Of a DNA stretch of 38,352 nucleotides, positions 16,839-24,968 are shown piece by piece. Position 1 is the first letter of the stretch. Every line of letters starts with the position of its first letter. Where the stretch lies: the NCBI GenBank assembly GCA_017936785.1, contig JAGBEV010000059.1, positions 1-38,352 on the forward strand. The letters run 5' to 3'. Below the pieces are notes generated by a model. The model searched no databases. It worked only from the letters and a program-made list of their open reading frames with translations, and was not told the DNA's origin. The DNA is from Lachnospiraceae bacterium (GTDB lineage: Bacteria > Bacillota > Clostridia > Lachnospirales > Lachnospiraceae). Made by a program: the position numbers and the translations under genes.

Positions 16839-17913
16839 ATTTCATCGCCAGCCTTATCAATCGGTCTACTATCTGTTCAAAGGTATACCCCTTTGCCTTC
16901 ATCATGGAAGGAAATCTGGAATGGGCGGTAAAGCCCGGTATGGTATTTACCTCATTGAATACGATTTCTCCCTGAGGCGTTAAAAACATATCCACTCTGG
17001 AATAGTCCTTCAGTCCCAGGGCGCGGTATATTTTCATTCCCGTTTCCCTGATCCTTTCCTCCGTCTCTTCCGGTATTCTTGCGGGCATATGAATTTTAGA
17101 TGTTTTTAAGGTATATTTTTCTGTGTAGTCAAAGAAGCCGTCTGCCAGCTCTATTTCATCCACCCTTCCTACAATCAGTTCTTTATTTCCCATAATGGCG
17201 CAGCCTACTTCAAAGCCTTCGATATTTTCTTCGATGATCACTTCCCTGTCATGCTCAAAGGCATGTTCTATTGCATCAGCAAGGTAAAGGGAGCTGTTTA
17301 CCTTTGTAATGCCAAAGGAAGAACCTGCTCTGACCGGTTTTACAAAAACAGGATATTTAAGCCCTGCAACCTTGCCTGCTGCCTGATCTTTACTTTCTCC
17401 CTTCTGCAAAACAACGGAGGCAGGCACTTTGATCCCTGCATCCTCCACCAGCCTGTGCGCCAGATCCTTATCCATACAAATAGCTGACCCCAACATATCC
17501 GGTCCTACGCATGGAATCCCCGCCAGCTGGCAAAGTCCCTGCAGTGTACCATCCTCTCCGTTTTTGCCATGAAGTACAGGGAAAACCACATCGATATAGC
17601 ACAGTTCTATTCCGTTTTCACGCCAGATGGCAATGCCATGTGCCGAGCGGTCAGGCTGCAGACAGGCACGGCTGACCGGTCCTTTCTTCCATGTGTTATT
17701 TTCAATCTGCTCCACTTCCCCTTCATATAAATACCATTCTCCTTCTCTGGTGATTCCCATGGTCAGCACATGAAACTCCTCTCTGTTTATGGCACGGATC
17801 ACCGCCGAAGCCGACTGCAGGGATACATCATATTCCGTAGAACATCCCCCGAATAAAACCAGAATTGTTCTTTTGTCCATACTTTCTTGTCCGTCAATTT
17901 TTCTTTTGCCCAT
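16831..17913 (-). CDS. vanG: D-alanine--D-serine ligase VanG
   Basis: 360-residue ATP-grasp ligase of the Ddl/Van family. Visible are the N-terminal LVLFGGCSTEYDVSLQSASAV, the ATP-binding PVFVKPVRAGSSFGITKV, EENIEGFEVGCAIMG, the loop EKYTLKTSKIHMPARIP and the C-terminal SRVDMFLTPQGEIVFNEVNTIPGFT. The EKY..IHMPARI loop and FNEVNTIPGFT fit the VanC/E/G (D-Ala-D-Ser) branch. The neighbouring VanT and VanXY make D-Ser the expected second substrate. Start chosen at 17913 because AAGGAG lies 7 bases upstream; an internal Met (17880) aligns with common family starts but lacks an RBS. It is the first gene of the effector operon, probably induced through VanR. Confidence 0.93.
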   Translation of the reverse strand: MGKRKIDGQESMDKRTILVLFGGCSTEYDVSLQSASAVIRAINREEFHVLTMGITREGEWYLYEGEVEQIENNTWKKGPVSRACLQPDRSAHGIAIWRENGIELCYIDVVFPVLHGKNGEDGTLQGLCQLAGIPCVGPDMLGSAICMDKDLAHRLVEDAGIKVPASVVLQKGESKDQAAGKVAGLKYPVFVKPVRAGSSFGITKVNSSLYLADAIEHAFEHDREVIIEENIEGFEVGCAIMGNKELIVGRVDEIELADGFFDYTEKYTLKTSKIHMPARIPEETEERIRETGMKIYRALGLKDYSRVDMFLTPQGEIVFNEVNTIPGFTAHSRFPSMMKAKGYTFEQIVDRLIRLAMKYE

Positions 17914-18041
17914 TTTTATTCTCCTTTTCTAAAATATTGTGAAAAAATCCTGCAATTTAATTCATGCAGATTACAAAATTTTCATCCGTAATCTTCACAA
18001 TTTCAGAATAGCAGGGCAAAATCTTATTTTTATTGCCGAAA

Positions 18042-18059
18042 TCTTAAGCCTGTCTTAAG
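18042..18059 (-). promoter_or_regulatory. Candidate VanR box upstream of vanG
   Basis: On the minus strand, two CTTAAGA half-sites start 11 bp apart (CTTAAGA-CAGG-CTTAAGA). That is the tandem arrangement bound by OmpR/PhoB-type regulators. A similar pair lies upstream of vanR. Possible -10 sequences are AAAAAT about 10 bp downstream, or an extended TGCTATTCT (18005-18013) further on; no good -35 is visible, as expected for an activated promoter. Confidence 0.55.
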
Positions 18060-18087
18060 ATTTTCTTATTTTTAAACATAAAAAAAG

Positions 18088-18418
18088 AACTGCCGCAAAA
18101 GGACAGTCCGTCCCGGGGCGGTATGCGGTTTGGGCAGCAGAGGGAAAGCATTTTATTTTTCATGATTGAGCTGTAAATCGGATTTTACTAACAAAATAAT
18201 GATAGGTTAATGGAAAACTTCCGGGTCGCCATCTAATGCGGCATCCATGCCGCAAGATGGCTAAAATTGCCATCCGGGCAATTTCCCCCTGGGTTGTGAA
18301 ATTATTTTGTAAGTAAAATTACCGATTTAGCAGCTAAAATCATGAAAAATAAAATGCTTTCCCTCTGCTTCCCAAACAGCATGCCGCCCTGGGACGGACT
18401 GTCCTTTTGCACCACTTC
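18088..18418. mobile_element. MITE-like long inverted repeat between vanS and vanG
   Basis: Two arms of about 106-110 bases, 18095-18200 and 18301-18410, are imperfect reverse complements with only scattered mismatches (outer ends AAAAGGACAGTCCGTCCC; inner ends CAAAATAAT). Weaker matching extends a few bases outward. The 100-base centre carries the two-hairpin repeat, copy 2. It contains no transposase or open frame of interest. It ends within about 20 bases of the vanS stop and begins just upstream of the candidate VanR box. No clear target-site duplication is seen. Because the arms fold fully in RNA, it may also end or weaken vanRS read-through into vanG. Confidence 0.75.
18228..18284 (-). 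repeat. Two-hairpin structured repeat, copy 2
   Basis: Read on the minus strand: hairpin one has AAATTGCC/GGCAATTT arms around CGGAT (18264-18284). TTTTAG follows, then hairpin two (18228-18261) with outer stem GCCATC/GATGGC and the same inner stem GCGGC-ATGGAT-GCCGC as copy 1 (1-56). The differences between copies preserve pairing. It reads in the same direction as vanRS. Confidence 0.75.
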
Positions 18419-18427
18419 CTATATACC

Positions 18428-19576
18428 CTACTTAGGCAATATAACGGTAAACACCGTCTGTTCTACACTGCTTGTAACAAGTATTTCCCCTTCATGCGCC
18501 GTGACGATTTCCTTTGCAATGGCAAGTCCCAGACCTGCACCTCCCGTTGCACTGGATCTGGAATTATCGAGACGGTAAAACTTTTCAAATATAACATTTA
18601 ATTTATGCTCCGGAATAGGATCTCCGTGGTTGATGAACTGAATCCATGTTTTTTCCTCAGAATCCGTCACCTTCACCTGGATAGTGGAATTCCTTTCGCT
18701 GTACGCAATGGCATTCTTTAGGATATTGTTAAATACCCGGGCGATCTTATCCGCATCTGCATAAATGAATATGCCCTCTTCCGATTCCACTACAGCTTCT
18801 TTTCCCTGTGCTTCCAAAATGGGATAAAATTCATCGGCCATCTGCTGCAGCATATAAGAAAGGTTGATCTTCCTCTTATTTAATATAAGGGTCTGAAGAT
18901 TGAACCGGGTAATCTCAAAGAACTCATTGATCAAATCTTCCAAACGCTCTGCTTTTTCCAGGGCAATTCCCACGTATTTCGCCTTCTGCTCCGGCGGCAT
19001 ATCCGGCGCTTCATGAAGAAGGCTCAGATATCCGATCACCGAGGATAACGGCGTTTTCAGATCATGTGCCAGATAAGTGATCAGATCATTCTTGCGGACA
19101 TTTTCCATTTCCGCTTCCATTTTGCGCTGTTCCATATCCCGTTTTGCTGCATTCATTTTCTTTTCCAAAGAATGTAGCTCCTGAGGCAGCTCCACATCCT
19201 GGTGATCTTCTAACAGCATCAGATCCAATCCCCGGTCTATCATCTTAAAATACCGGATGACGATCCGCAGCAGGACAAACCAGCTTATGATCAGAAACAA
19301 TACCATCAAGCCCAAAAACATCAGCAGTCCCCAGTTTTCCCGGAAGGTATATTGGTATATGTTCCTTGCATCATAATAATCCAGATGAAACTTTTTCTGT
19401 AAGAAACTTACCACCAGATTTCCTAAATTGCCATATACCACATACTGGTACAACAAATAAAGCACTATCCCAGATACGATCAGGATTCCAGCCATCATGA
19501 GGAAAATCTTAAGCTTCAGCCTTGTATAATTTTCTTTTTTCCTATTCTGTTCTTTATTTTTTTCATTAGCCTTCAA
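18428..19576 (-). CDS. vanS: VanS sensor histidine kinase
   Basis: 382-residue membrane kinase. Two membrane helices (about 24-46 and 82-107) flank a short external loop of about 35 residues. A HAMP-like linker and coiled coil (about 108-162) lead to the HisKA motif LAHDLKTPLSSVIGYLSLLHE with phospho-acceptor H171. The HATPase domain follows, with NNILKNAIAYS (N box) and GGAGLGLAIAKEIV (G2 box). The start is a TTG: no in-frame ATG lies before the first membrane helix, and AGGA is 7 bases upstream. It overlaps vanR by 11 bases. Position and type make it the VanS partner that phosphorylates or dephosphorylates VanR in response to glycopeptides. Confidence 0.92.
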   Translation of the reverse strand: MKANEKNKEQNRKKENYTRLKLKIFLMMAGILIVSGIVLYLLYQYVVYGNLGNLVVSFLQKKFHLDYYDARNIYQYTFRENWGLLMFLGLMVLFLIISWFVLLRIVIRYFKMIDRGLDLMLLEDHQDVELPQELHSLEKKMNAAKRDMEQRKMEAEMENVRKNDLITYLAHDLKTPLSSVIGYLSLLHEAPDMPPEQKAKYVGIALEKAERLEDLINEFFEITRFNLQTLILNKRKINLSYMLQQMADEFYPILEAQGKEAVVESEEGIFIYADADKIARVFNNILKNAIAYSERNSTIQVKVTDSEEKTWIQFINHGDPIPEHKLNVIFEKFYRLDNSRSSATGGAGLGLAIAKEIVTAHEGEILVTSSVEQTVFTVILPK

Positions 19577-20264
19577 TGGTATATCCTACTCCCCATACCG
19601 TTTTGATATATTTGGGATTCTCTGCCGAATCCTTCATTTTTTCCCTTAAATGTCTGATATGTACCATAATAGTATTATTGCTGTTGGTAAAATATTTATT
19701 GCCCCAGACCCGGTAAAACAGATCATCGGAGGAAACAACCTGTCCCCTGTTTTCACAAAGAACCCACAGGATCTCAAATTCCGTAGGCGTTAGAGAAATC
19801 TCTTTTTCATTTAAACTGCATTTGCGGGTATTTTTATCAATGATCAGACCGCCGATCATGATCTCTCCGCTGTCCTCAGGCTTTGTCTGCGCATTGTATC
19901 TGGTTGCCCTTCTAAGCTGCGCCTTTACCCGGGCGATCAGTTCCAATGGCTGAAAAGGCTTTGTCATATAATCATCCGCCCCAAGGGTCAAGCCTGTGAT
20001 CTTGTCAATTTCCGCTTCCTTTGCCGTCAGCATGATAATGGGGAAATTTTTTGTCTTTCTGATTTCCCTGCATATTTCAAAACCGTCCATATCCGGCAGC
20101 ATCACATCTAAGATCGCCAGATCTATTTTTTCACTGACAGCATATGCCAGCGCTTCCTTCCCGGTATAAAACTTACATACTTCATAATTTTCATTTTGTA
20201 GAAAAACTTCGATCAGATCGGCAATTTCCGTCTCGTCATCCACAACTAAGATTTTGGTCTGCAT
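19566..20264 (-). CDS. vanR: VanR response regulator (OmpR family)
   Basis: 232 residues. The receiver domain (about 1-118) has acidic D9/D10, phospho-acceptor D53 in AILDVMLPD and K102 in TKPF. The OmpR-type winged-helix DNA-binding domain (about 130-232) has SLTPTEFEILWVLCENRGQVVSSDDLF and the end RHLREKM...VWGVGYTI. I chose the ATG at 20264 (RBS AGGAG, 6 bases) over an upstream in-frame ATG at 20300, which adds twelve residues before the usual KILVVDDE start and lacks a clear RBS. It heads the vanRS operon and should activate vanG-vanXY-vanT and possibly itself. Confidence 0.94.
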   Translation of the reverse strand: MQTKILVVDDETEIADLIEVFLQNENYEVCKFYTGKEALAYAVSEKIDLAILDVMLPDMDGFEICREIRKTKNFPIIMLTAKEAEIDKITGLTLGADDYMTKPFQPLELIARVKAQLRRATRYNAQTKPEDSGEIMIGGLIIDKNTRKCSLNEKEISLTPTEFEILWVLCENRGQVVSSDDLFYRVWGNKYFTNSNNTIMVHIRHLREKMKDSAENPKYIKTVWGVGYTIEG

Positions 20265-20412
20265 AAAAATCTCCTGATAAATTCCGGGCGCTTTATCCAT
20301 ACATGCCCTTAATAAAAATATTTTATCATTACCTGCATGCTATTTACAAGGGAATAATATTTCCCTTTTGTGTTTTAAATAAAATAAACTATTGAACGTT
20401 TTAACGAAATAT

Positions 20413-20447
20413 GTTATATTCTTATCAAAGCATAAGATTTCTTTAAG
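20413..20447 (-). promoter_or_regulatory. Candidate VanR-dependent promoter of vanRS
   Basis: On the minus strand, CTTAAAG-AAAT-CTTATGC (20430-20447) are half-sites starting 11 bp apart, resembling the CTTAAGA pair upstream of vanG. They are followed after 11 bp by a good -10, TATAAC (20413-20418). The hexamer at the -35 position (GAAATC) is poor, consistent with an activator replacing it. The remaining gap (20448-20642) holds short GC-rich hairpins (GGCAGC/GGCTGC; GGAC/GTCC) of unknown meaning. Confidence 0.5.
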
Positions 20448-20642
20448 CGAAAGCTTACCTGGCAGCCCGGCTGCATCTGTTTGGACGTTCGTCCGTATAT
20501 TCTTGAAATCCTGCTTGATCATTCACAAACAAATTTATAAAGCGGGAAATGAAAGAACGAACTTGCTTAGTGCACCGGTTGCTGCATGATTGAGGAATTT
20601 TCCTCTTTTTGTCTTGATTTTCCTGCAAAAAGGAGGAAAATT

Positions 20643-21569
20643 ATGACACAAAAAATTGTAACAGCATTGGATGAATTGAATCTGGTTGACCGTTTCCTTT
20701 TTTCGGAAACCATGGAAAACCCGGAGGCATATCAGGCTGCCGTGGAGATCATTACAGAAAATGAAATGGAGTTTCTGACCAGACCTATGACGGAAAAGGA
20801 ACTGCGCATATCTCCACAGCTTCGCGCAGTCCGGCTGGATGTGGTCAATATGGGAACAGACAAAACAATCTACGAAGTGGAGATGCAGCAGAAGAATACC
20901 TACAATCTCCCCAAAAGAAGCAGATACTATCAGGCGCAGCTGGATGTATCCCTGTTAGAGCCAGGATGCACGGATTTTAATAGGCTCAATGACACCTGTT
21001 TCATTTTGATCGCACCTTTTGATATCTTTGGAAAAGGATTATACCGCTACACCTTTGAGGGTGTCTGTAAGGAATGCCCTGATCTGACCATTAAAGATGG
21101 AGCAAAGAGGATGTTTATTAACACCAAGGGCACGAACAGGGAAGATTTCTCCCAGGAATTCTTAGACTTTATGGAATATATCAATTCCACCACCGATGAA
21201 ACAGCAGCAAAATCTAAAAGTGAGCGGATTCACAAAATACACAAAAATGTGCAAAAGATCCGGAAATCAGAAAAGACAGGAGTGAAATTTATGCAGTTAT
21301 GGGAAGAATTTGCCTATGCAAGGCAGGAAGGACTTCAACAGGGCAGGGAAGAAGGTTTAGAACAGGGCTTAGAAGAAGGTTTAGAACAGGGTATCAGGGA
21401 AGGAATAAAACAAGCCGAAGAAAAATCTTTTATCCAAAGGATCAGGGATCTCATTGAAGATCATCAGGAAGAAAATATTCCCATGGAACGTACAATAGAA
21501 AAGTTAAAAAAGCGCTTTTCCATGAACGAAAACGAAGCCAGGGAATATTATCAACAGTATGCAAAATAG
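20643..21569 (+). CDS. Rpn/PD-(D/E)XK nuclease family protein
   Basis: 308-residue protein of the Rpn / PD-(D/E)XK 'transposase' family (PF12784-like). The active-site signature is present: D66 in AVRLDVV and the E78-V79-E80-M81-Q82 strand motif. A KRSRYYQAQLD helix follows, with the usual LNDTCFILIAPFD block. The C-terminus has several EGLEQG-type repeats, a hallmark of the family, then a charged helical end. Relatives (RpnA-E) are nucleases that promote recA-independent recombination, or act in phage defence in some cases. The start is ATG 20643 with RBS AAGGAGG at 6 bases; a frame open to 20586 has no RBS. It stands alone and divergent from vanRS. Confidence 0.9.
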   Translation: MTQKIVTALDELNLVDRFLFSETMENPEAYQAAVEIITENEMEFLTRPMTEKELRISPQLRAVRLDVVNMGTDKTIYEVEMQQKNTYNLPKRSRYYQAQLDVSLLEPGCTDFNRLNDTCFILIAPFDIFGKGLYRYTFEGVCKECPDLTIKDGAKRMFINTKGTNREDFSQEFLDFMEYINSTTDETAAKSKSERIHKIHKNVQKIRKSEKTGVKFMQLWEEFAYARQEGLQQGREEGLEQGLEEGLEQGIREGIKQAEEKSFIQRIRDLIEDHQEENIPMERTIEKLKKRFSMNENEAREYYQQYAK

Positions 21570-21597
21570 TTAATTCCTGTTCCCGAAAGAAAGTATG

Positions 21598-22317
21598 CTA
21601 AATCAATACATCTTCGGAAAACACGATAACTGATCTGCCTTCCTGTCCTTCATAGGTACTGACATAAGTTTCAAACCCGATGGTGTTGCATTTTGTTTTT
21701 TGATCCATCTTCAATACAGCTATATTTTTCAAATGAGCATCCACAATGCTCTTGGGCAGTTCACTTTCAAAATGACCGCATAAAAAAGTATCAAAGGGCT
21801 GTTCCTTTAATCTTTCAAGCATTTCTTTTAATCTGCTTATGGGCATTGCCCCATAATTAAACATCCACAAATGGTCATTAATAGCATCTCCCGCCAACAG
21901 TAATCTTTCCTGCTCTATTAACAACCCTATAGAACCTTTTGTATGCCCTTCCATAAATATTACTTTTGCCTGTATTCCCCCGAGGTCAAAAATGTCGCCT
22001 TCTTTCAACTCTTTTAATAAATAATCAGGTGCCTTACCGGTTGTTTCCATGGCAAAATGCTCAATAACATCCCATTCTTCTTTACGGGCATAAATACAGC
22101 CAAAGTGGCTGTTTCCGCCGATATGATCGGGATGTCCATGACTGTTCATGACCATATAATCCGTACTGACATGACCTTCCACAAATTCCTTCAGATCGCT
22201 GTTACCATAGCCCGTATCCCACAGAATTGCCATTCTCTCCCCTTTTACCAAAGTACAGTAAACTCCATGATCATCTGCAATCTGCCAGATATTTTCCCGA
22301 ATCATTTTATAATCCAT
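21598..22317 (-). CDS. Metallo-beta-lactamase-fold hydrolase
   Basis: 239-residue cytosolic MBL-fold enzyme with the metal-binding HGHPDH (H60, H62, D64, H65), GHTKGSIG, AGDAIND and a final LCGHFE. The family (glyoxalase-II-like) hydrolyses esters, thioesters, phosphodiesters or lactams; no feature narrows the substrate. It is 153 bases downstream of a lipoprotein gene on the same strand, and that gap shows no clear terminator. There is no signal peptide, so it is not an exported beta-lactamase. Confidence 0.9.
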   Translation of the reverse strand: MDYKMIRENIWQIADDHGVYCTLVKGERMAILWDTGYGNSDLKEFVEGHVSTDYMVMNSHGHPDHIGGNSHFGCIYARKEEWDVIEHFAMETTGKAPDYLLKELKEGDIFDLGGIQAKVIFMEGHTKGSIGLLIEQERLLLAGDAINDHLWMFNYGAMPISRLKEMLERLKEQPFDTFLCGHFESELPKSIVDAHLKNIAVLKMDQKTKCNTIGFETYVSTYEGQEGRSVIVFSEDVLI

Positions 22318-22470
22318 ACTATCTGCCTCTTTTCCTTCCGTTTATCCGTTAAACAACATATCTTTAATTTTACCATACAATTCATAAACCTGCATATCGT
22401 CTGCAAAAGCCTGCAGCATACAAATAAACGGCCTGATCAATGGTTTCCTGTCACACCATTATATATTTTA

Positions 22471-22992
22471 CTAATTTATCACTTGAATAAGTTGAATTTC
22501 AGAGGCATAAAATTCCTCTCCCTGATACATTCCCTTCATTTCTGCCAATAACCCTTTCGCTAAATCTTGGGATGTTGCTTCTGCATCCTCATAGTCTGCG
22601 CCGCCATCCCGAATAATGCGTTTACTGAATTTTGTATTTTCATCATAGTGTACCTCGATCAGATTCTTCATATCTTCATCTACAACTATGACGGCAACCT
22701 GAGCACCGTTATCCTCCGTCTCAACAACTTCACTTATGACAAATGTTCTGTCTCCTATTTCCTGAATATCTCCTGTAAGTTCTTCCAAGGAAGAACTTTC
22801 CGGTTCTGTTTCCCTGTCCTGACTCTGTTCTTCTACTGGCTTTTCAGCGGACTTTTCCTGTGTCGGTGCCGCTGTTTCTTCTGTCTGCTGCGGCATGTAG
22901 TTTTCCCGGCTGTCTCCGCATCCATAGACCATCAGACTCATCATACATATACACCCGATTCCTGAAATTGTCTTTCTTAATCTGTTTTTCAT
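22471..22992 (-). CDS. Small exported lipoprotein
   Basis: 173 residues with a signal peptide ending in a lipobox (VYGC, Cys25). A Glu/Gln/Thr-rich linker (about 28-70) leads to a compact beta-rich domain (about 72-173) beginning GDIQEIGDRTFVIS and ending in a FYASEIQLIQVI strand. The layout recalls small OB-like DUF5666-type domains, but this is only a resemblance. RBS GGAGGA precedes the ATG. Function unknown. Confidence 0.75.
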   Translation of the reverse strand: MKNRLRKTISGIGCICMMSLMVYGCGDSRENYMPQQTEETAAPTQEKSAEKPVEEQSQDRETEPESSSLEELTGDIQEIGDRTFVISEVVETEDNGAQVAVIVVDEDMKNLIEVHYDENTKFSKRIIRDGGADYEDAEATSQDLAKGLLAEMKGMYQGEEFYASEIQLIQVIN

Positions 22993-23087
22993 ATTTTTCC
23001 TCCTGTTAATATTATGATAGATTTCATCTTAACAGGTCTGTATCTAAATTTTCTCTAAACATAAAAAATCTAAGCATCATTCAATGT

Positions 23088-23119
23088 TAAAAAAAGAAGA
23101 AACACTAAATGCTTCTTCT
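23088..23119 (-). terminator. Terminator of the AGCS symporter gene
   Basis: On the minus strand, arms AGAAGAAGCA and TGTTTCTTCT (one G-U pair) around a 5-nt loop, then a T run. It lies 66 bases past the symporter stop. Confidence 0.8.
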
Positions 23120-23184
23120 CTCTTTTACTTTCATATATAAATCGATTCTGTAATAATCAGCTGAATTACACTCTATTTGGGTTC

Positions 23185-24603
23185 TTATTTCTCAATATGC
23201 TTCTTTGCCTCAAAAAATGCCTTGGTTTCCCTTGCAACAACTCCGCTTAAAGCAAAGAGAGCGATCATATTGGGAAGCGCCATCAGACCGTTAAAGATAT
23301 CGGCAATGGTCCATACTGCGGATACCGTCATATAAGGTCCAATGAATACTGCCAGAATGTAAAGCCATCTGTATACCTTTACCGGTCCCATTTTCCCTCC
23401 GCTTAAATATTCCAGACAGCGTTCAGAATAATAATCCCATCCTAAAATAGTGGTGAATGCAAAGAATATCAGACAAAGCATCAATACAAAAGCCGATACC
23501 CTTGCAGGGAAAGGCAGACCGTTTTCAAAAGCATAGGTAGTAACCTGTACCCCTTCCAGTCCTTCTACCTGCCATGCACCTGTCATAACGATGGAAAGTC
23601 CTGTCATGGTACAGATGACAATGGTATCAATAAAGGTCCCTGTCATGGAAACAAGCCCCTGACGGACCGGCTCTTTGGTCTGTGCCGCTGCTGCCGCAAT
23701 GGGTGCAGAACCCAAGCCCGCTTCGTTGGAGAAAATACCCCTTGCCACGCCTTTCTGCATTGCCACCAGCATACTTCCTACAACACCACCGGTAATCGCC
23801 TGAGGATTAAATGCCGCTTTTACAATGGTCACGATCGCAGCGGGAACCTGGGTAATATTGGTAATGATCAAAGTTAAGGAAAACAGTATGTAGATCATTG
23901 CCATAAAGGGCACGATGATCTGCGCCACATTTGCAATTCTCTGAATGCCGCCGATAACCACCAATGCTACACATACAGCTAAAATGAAAGATGCGATCAC
24001 CACAGTCCATGAATAGGTTCCGATTCCCGGGATCATAACAGTATTGGTCTGGCTTGGATCAAAAAAGTTCATAACCGCAGATGCGATTCCGTTTACCTGG
24101 GTAAAAGTACCGATACCGAACAAACCCACACCTACACCGAAAAACGCGAAAATCTTTGCCAGCCACTTAAACTTCTTTCCCATGCCCTGTTCTATGTAAT
24201 AAAAAGGTCCTCCCAAAGCATGATTGTTTTCATCCACTACACGGTATTTAACTGCTAAAAGCCCTTCGGAATATTTGGTTGCCATTCCGAAAAACGCTGC
24301 CACTATCATCCAGAAGACAGCTCCGGGTCCTCCTGCACATACCGCCGTTGCCACGCCTACGATATTGCCGGTTCCGATGGTTGCGGATAATGCTGTACAT
24401 AAGGCGCCAAAGGAAGAAACCTCTCCTTCTCCGCCTTCCTCATTTTTTACCATCCATTTCAATGCCAGAGGAAGTCTCCTGACCTGCAGACATCTTGTCC
24501 GCAGCGTCAGTAAAAGACCGCCCGTAAGGATCAATACCATAAGCGGTACGCCCCAGACAAAATCATCGATTGCTTTCAGACATTCATTTACTGTTGCCCA
24601 CAT
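23185..24603 (-). CDS. Alanine/glycine:cation symporter (AGCS)
   Basis: 472-residue sodium- or proton-coupled amino-acid carrier of the AGCS (DagA/AlsT) family with about ten or eleven membrane helices. Family signatures include TALSATIGTGNIVGVATA, GGPFYYIEQGMGKKFKWLA, the long IFSNEAGLGSAPIAAAAAQTKEPVRQG region and FTTILGWDYYSERC. The tandem glycine riboswitch in its leader points to glycine as substrate or signal. Start 24603 is chosen for RBS AAGGGAG at 7 bases; the frame stays open 90 bases further upstream, but that part overlaps the leader terminator. It is transcribed alone and ends in a terminator. Confidence 0.95.
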   Translation of the reverse strand: MWATVNECLKAIDDFVWGVPLMVLILTGGLLLTLRTRCLQVRRLPLALKWMVKNEEGGEGEVSSFGALCTALSATIGTGNIVGVATAVCAGGPGAVFWMIVAAFFGMATKYSEGLLAVKYRVVDENNHALGGPFYYIEQGMGKKFKWLAKIFAFFGVGVGLFGIGTFTQVNGIASAVMNFFDPSQTNTVMIPGIGTYSWTVVIASFILAVCVALVVIGGIQRIANVAQIIVPFMAMIYILFSLTLIITNITQVPAAIVTIVKAAFNPQAITGGVVGSMLVAMQKGVARGIFSNEAGLGSAPIAAAAAQTKEPVRQGLVSMTGTFIDTIVICTMTGLSIVMTGAWQVEGLEGVQVTTYAFENGLPFPARVSAFVLMLCLIFFAFTTILGWDYYSERCLEYLSGGKMGPVKVYRWLYILAVFIGPYMTVSAVWTIADIFNGLMALPNMIALFALSGVVARETKAFFEAKKHIEK

Positions 24604-24650
24604 AATTTTTCTCCCTTTCTTATAACAGGAAATACGTGCTCTTTCTTGAG

Positions 24651-24687
24651 AATAATAAAAGGATAGAAATCTTTTGACTCCTATCCT
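24651..24687 (-). terminator. Leader terminator after the glycine riboswitch
   Basis: On the minus strand, a 12-bp stem (AGGATAG plus GAGTC pairing with GATTT-CTATCCT, two G-U pairs) with an AAAA loop, followed by TTTTATTATT. It lies between the aptamers and the symporter RBS, so it is the likely expression platform. Confidence 0.75.
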
Positions 24688-24724
24688 ACTCAATACAGCA
24701 TAAAAAACGTTTTATCCGATTGTT

Positions 24725-24912
24725 TTTCTCCGTCCTTTTGCCTGAGAGATTGAACGAAATTACGATTCCGTCTTGCACCTTCGGCACCCATATATGGGAT
24801 TCTCCAGAGTCACATCCATTTGCAGTCTCTATCCTGACGGATACCTGAGAGTGTTACTCCTTCGGTGCGAAACCCTTTCTTCCACAAAGCTGTTTCCGCT
24901 TTCCTGCAAACT
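24725..24912 (-). ncRNA. Tandem glycine riboswitch
   Basis: On the minus strand, two glycine aptamers lie in a row. The first has CACCGAAGGAGTAAC and ACTCTCAGGT...AGGATAGAG (about 24827-24880). The second has GTGCCGAAGGTGCAAG and ATCTCTCAGGCAAAAGGACGGAG (about 24728-24800). The CCGAAGG loops and CTCAGG...GGA cores are the diagnostic parts. The ends are approximate. It sits in the leader of the AGCS symporter, followed by a terminator hairpin. Confidence 0.92.
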
Positions 24913-24968
24913 TCGCCTGTCTTTATATACTTTAGTTTAACACATAGACTAATTTATTCTTTTTCCCG

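Noticed and set aside
18088-18418. The long inverted repeat as a complete insertion sequence
   Set aside because: It has no transposase frame, is only about 330 bases long and lacks a clear target-site duplication.
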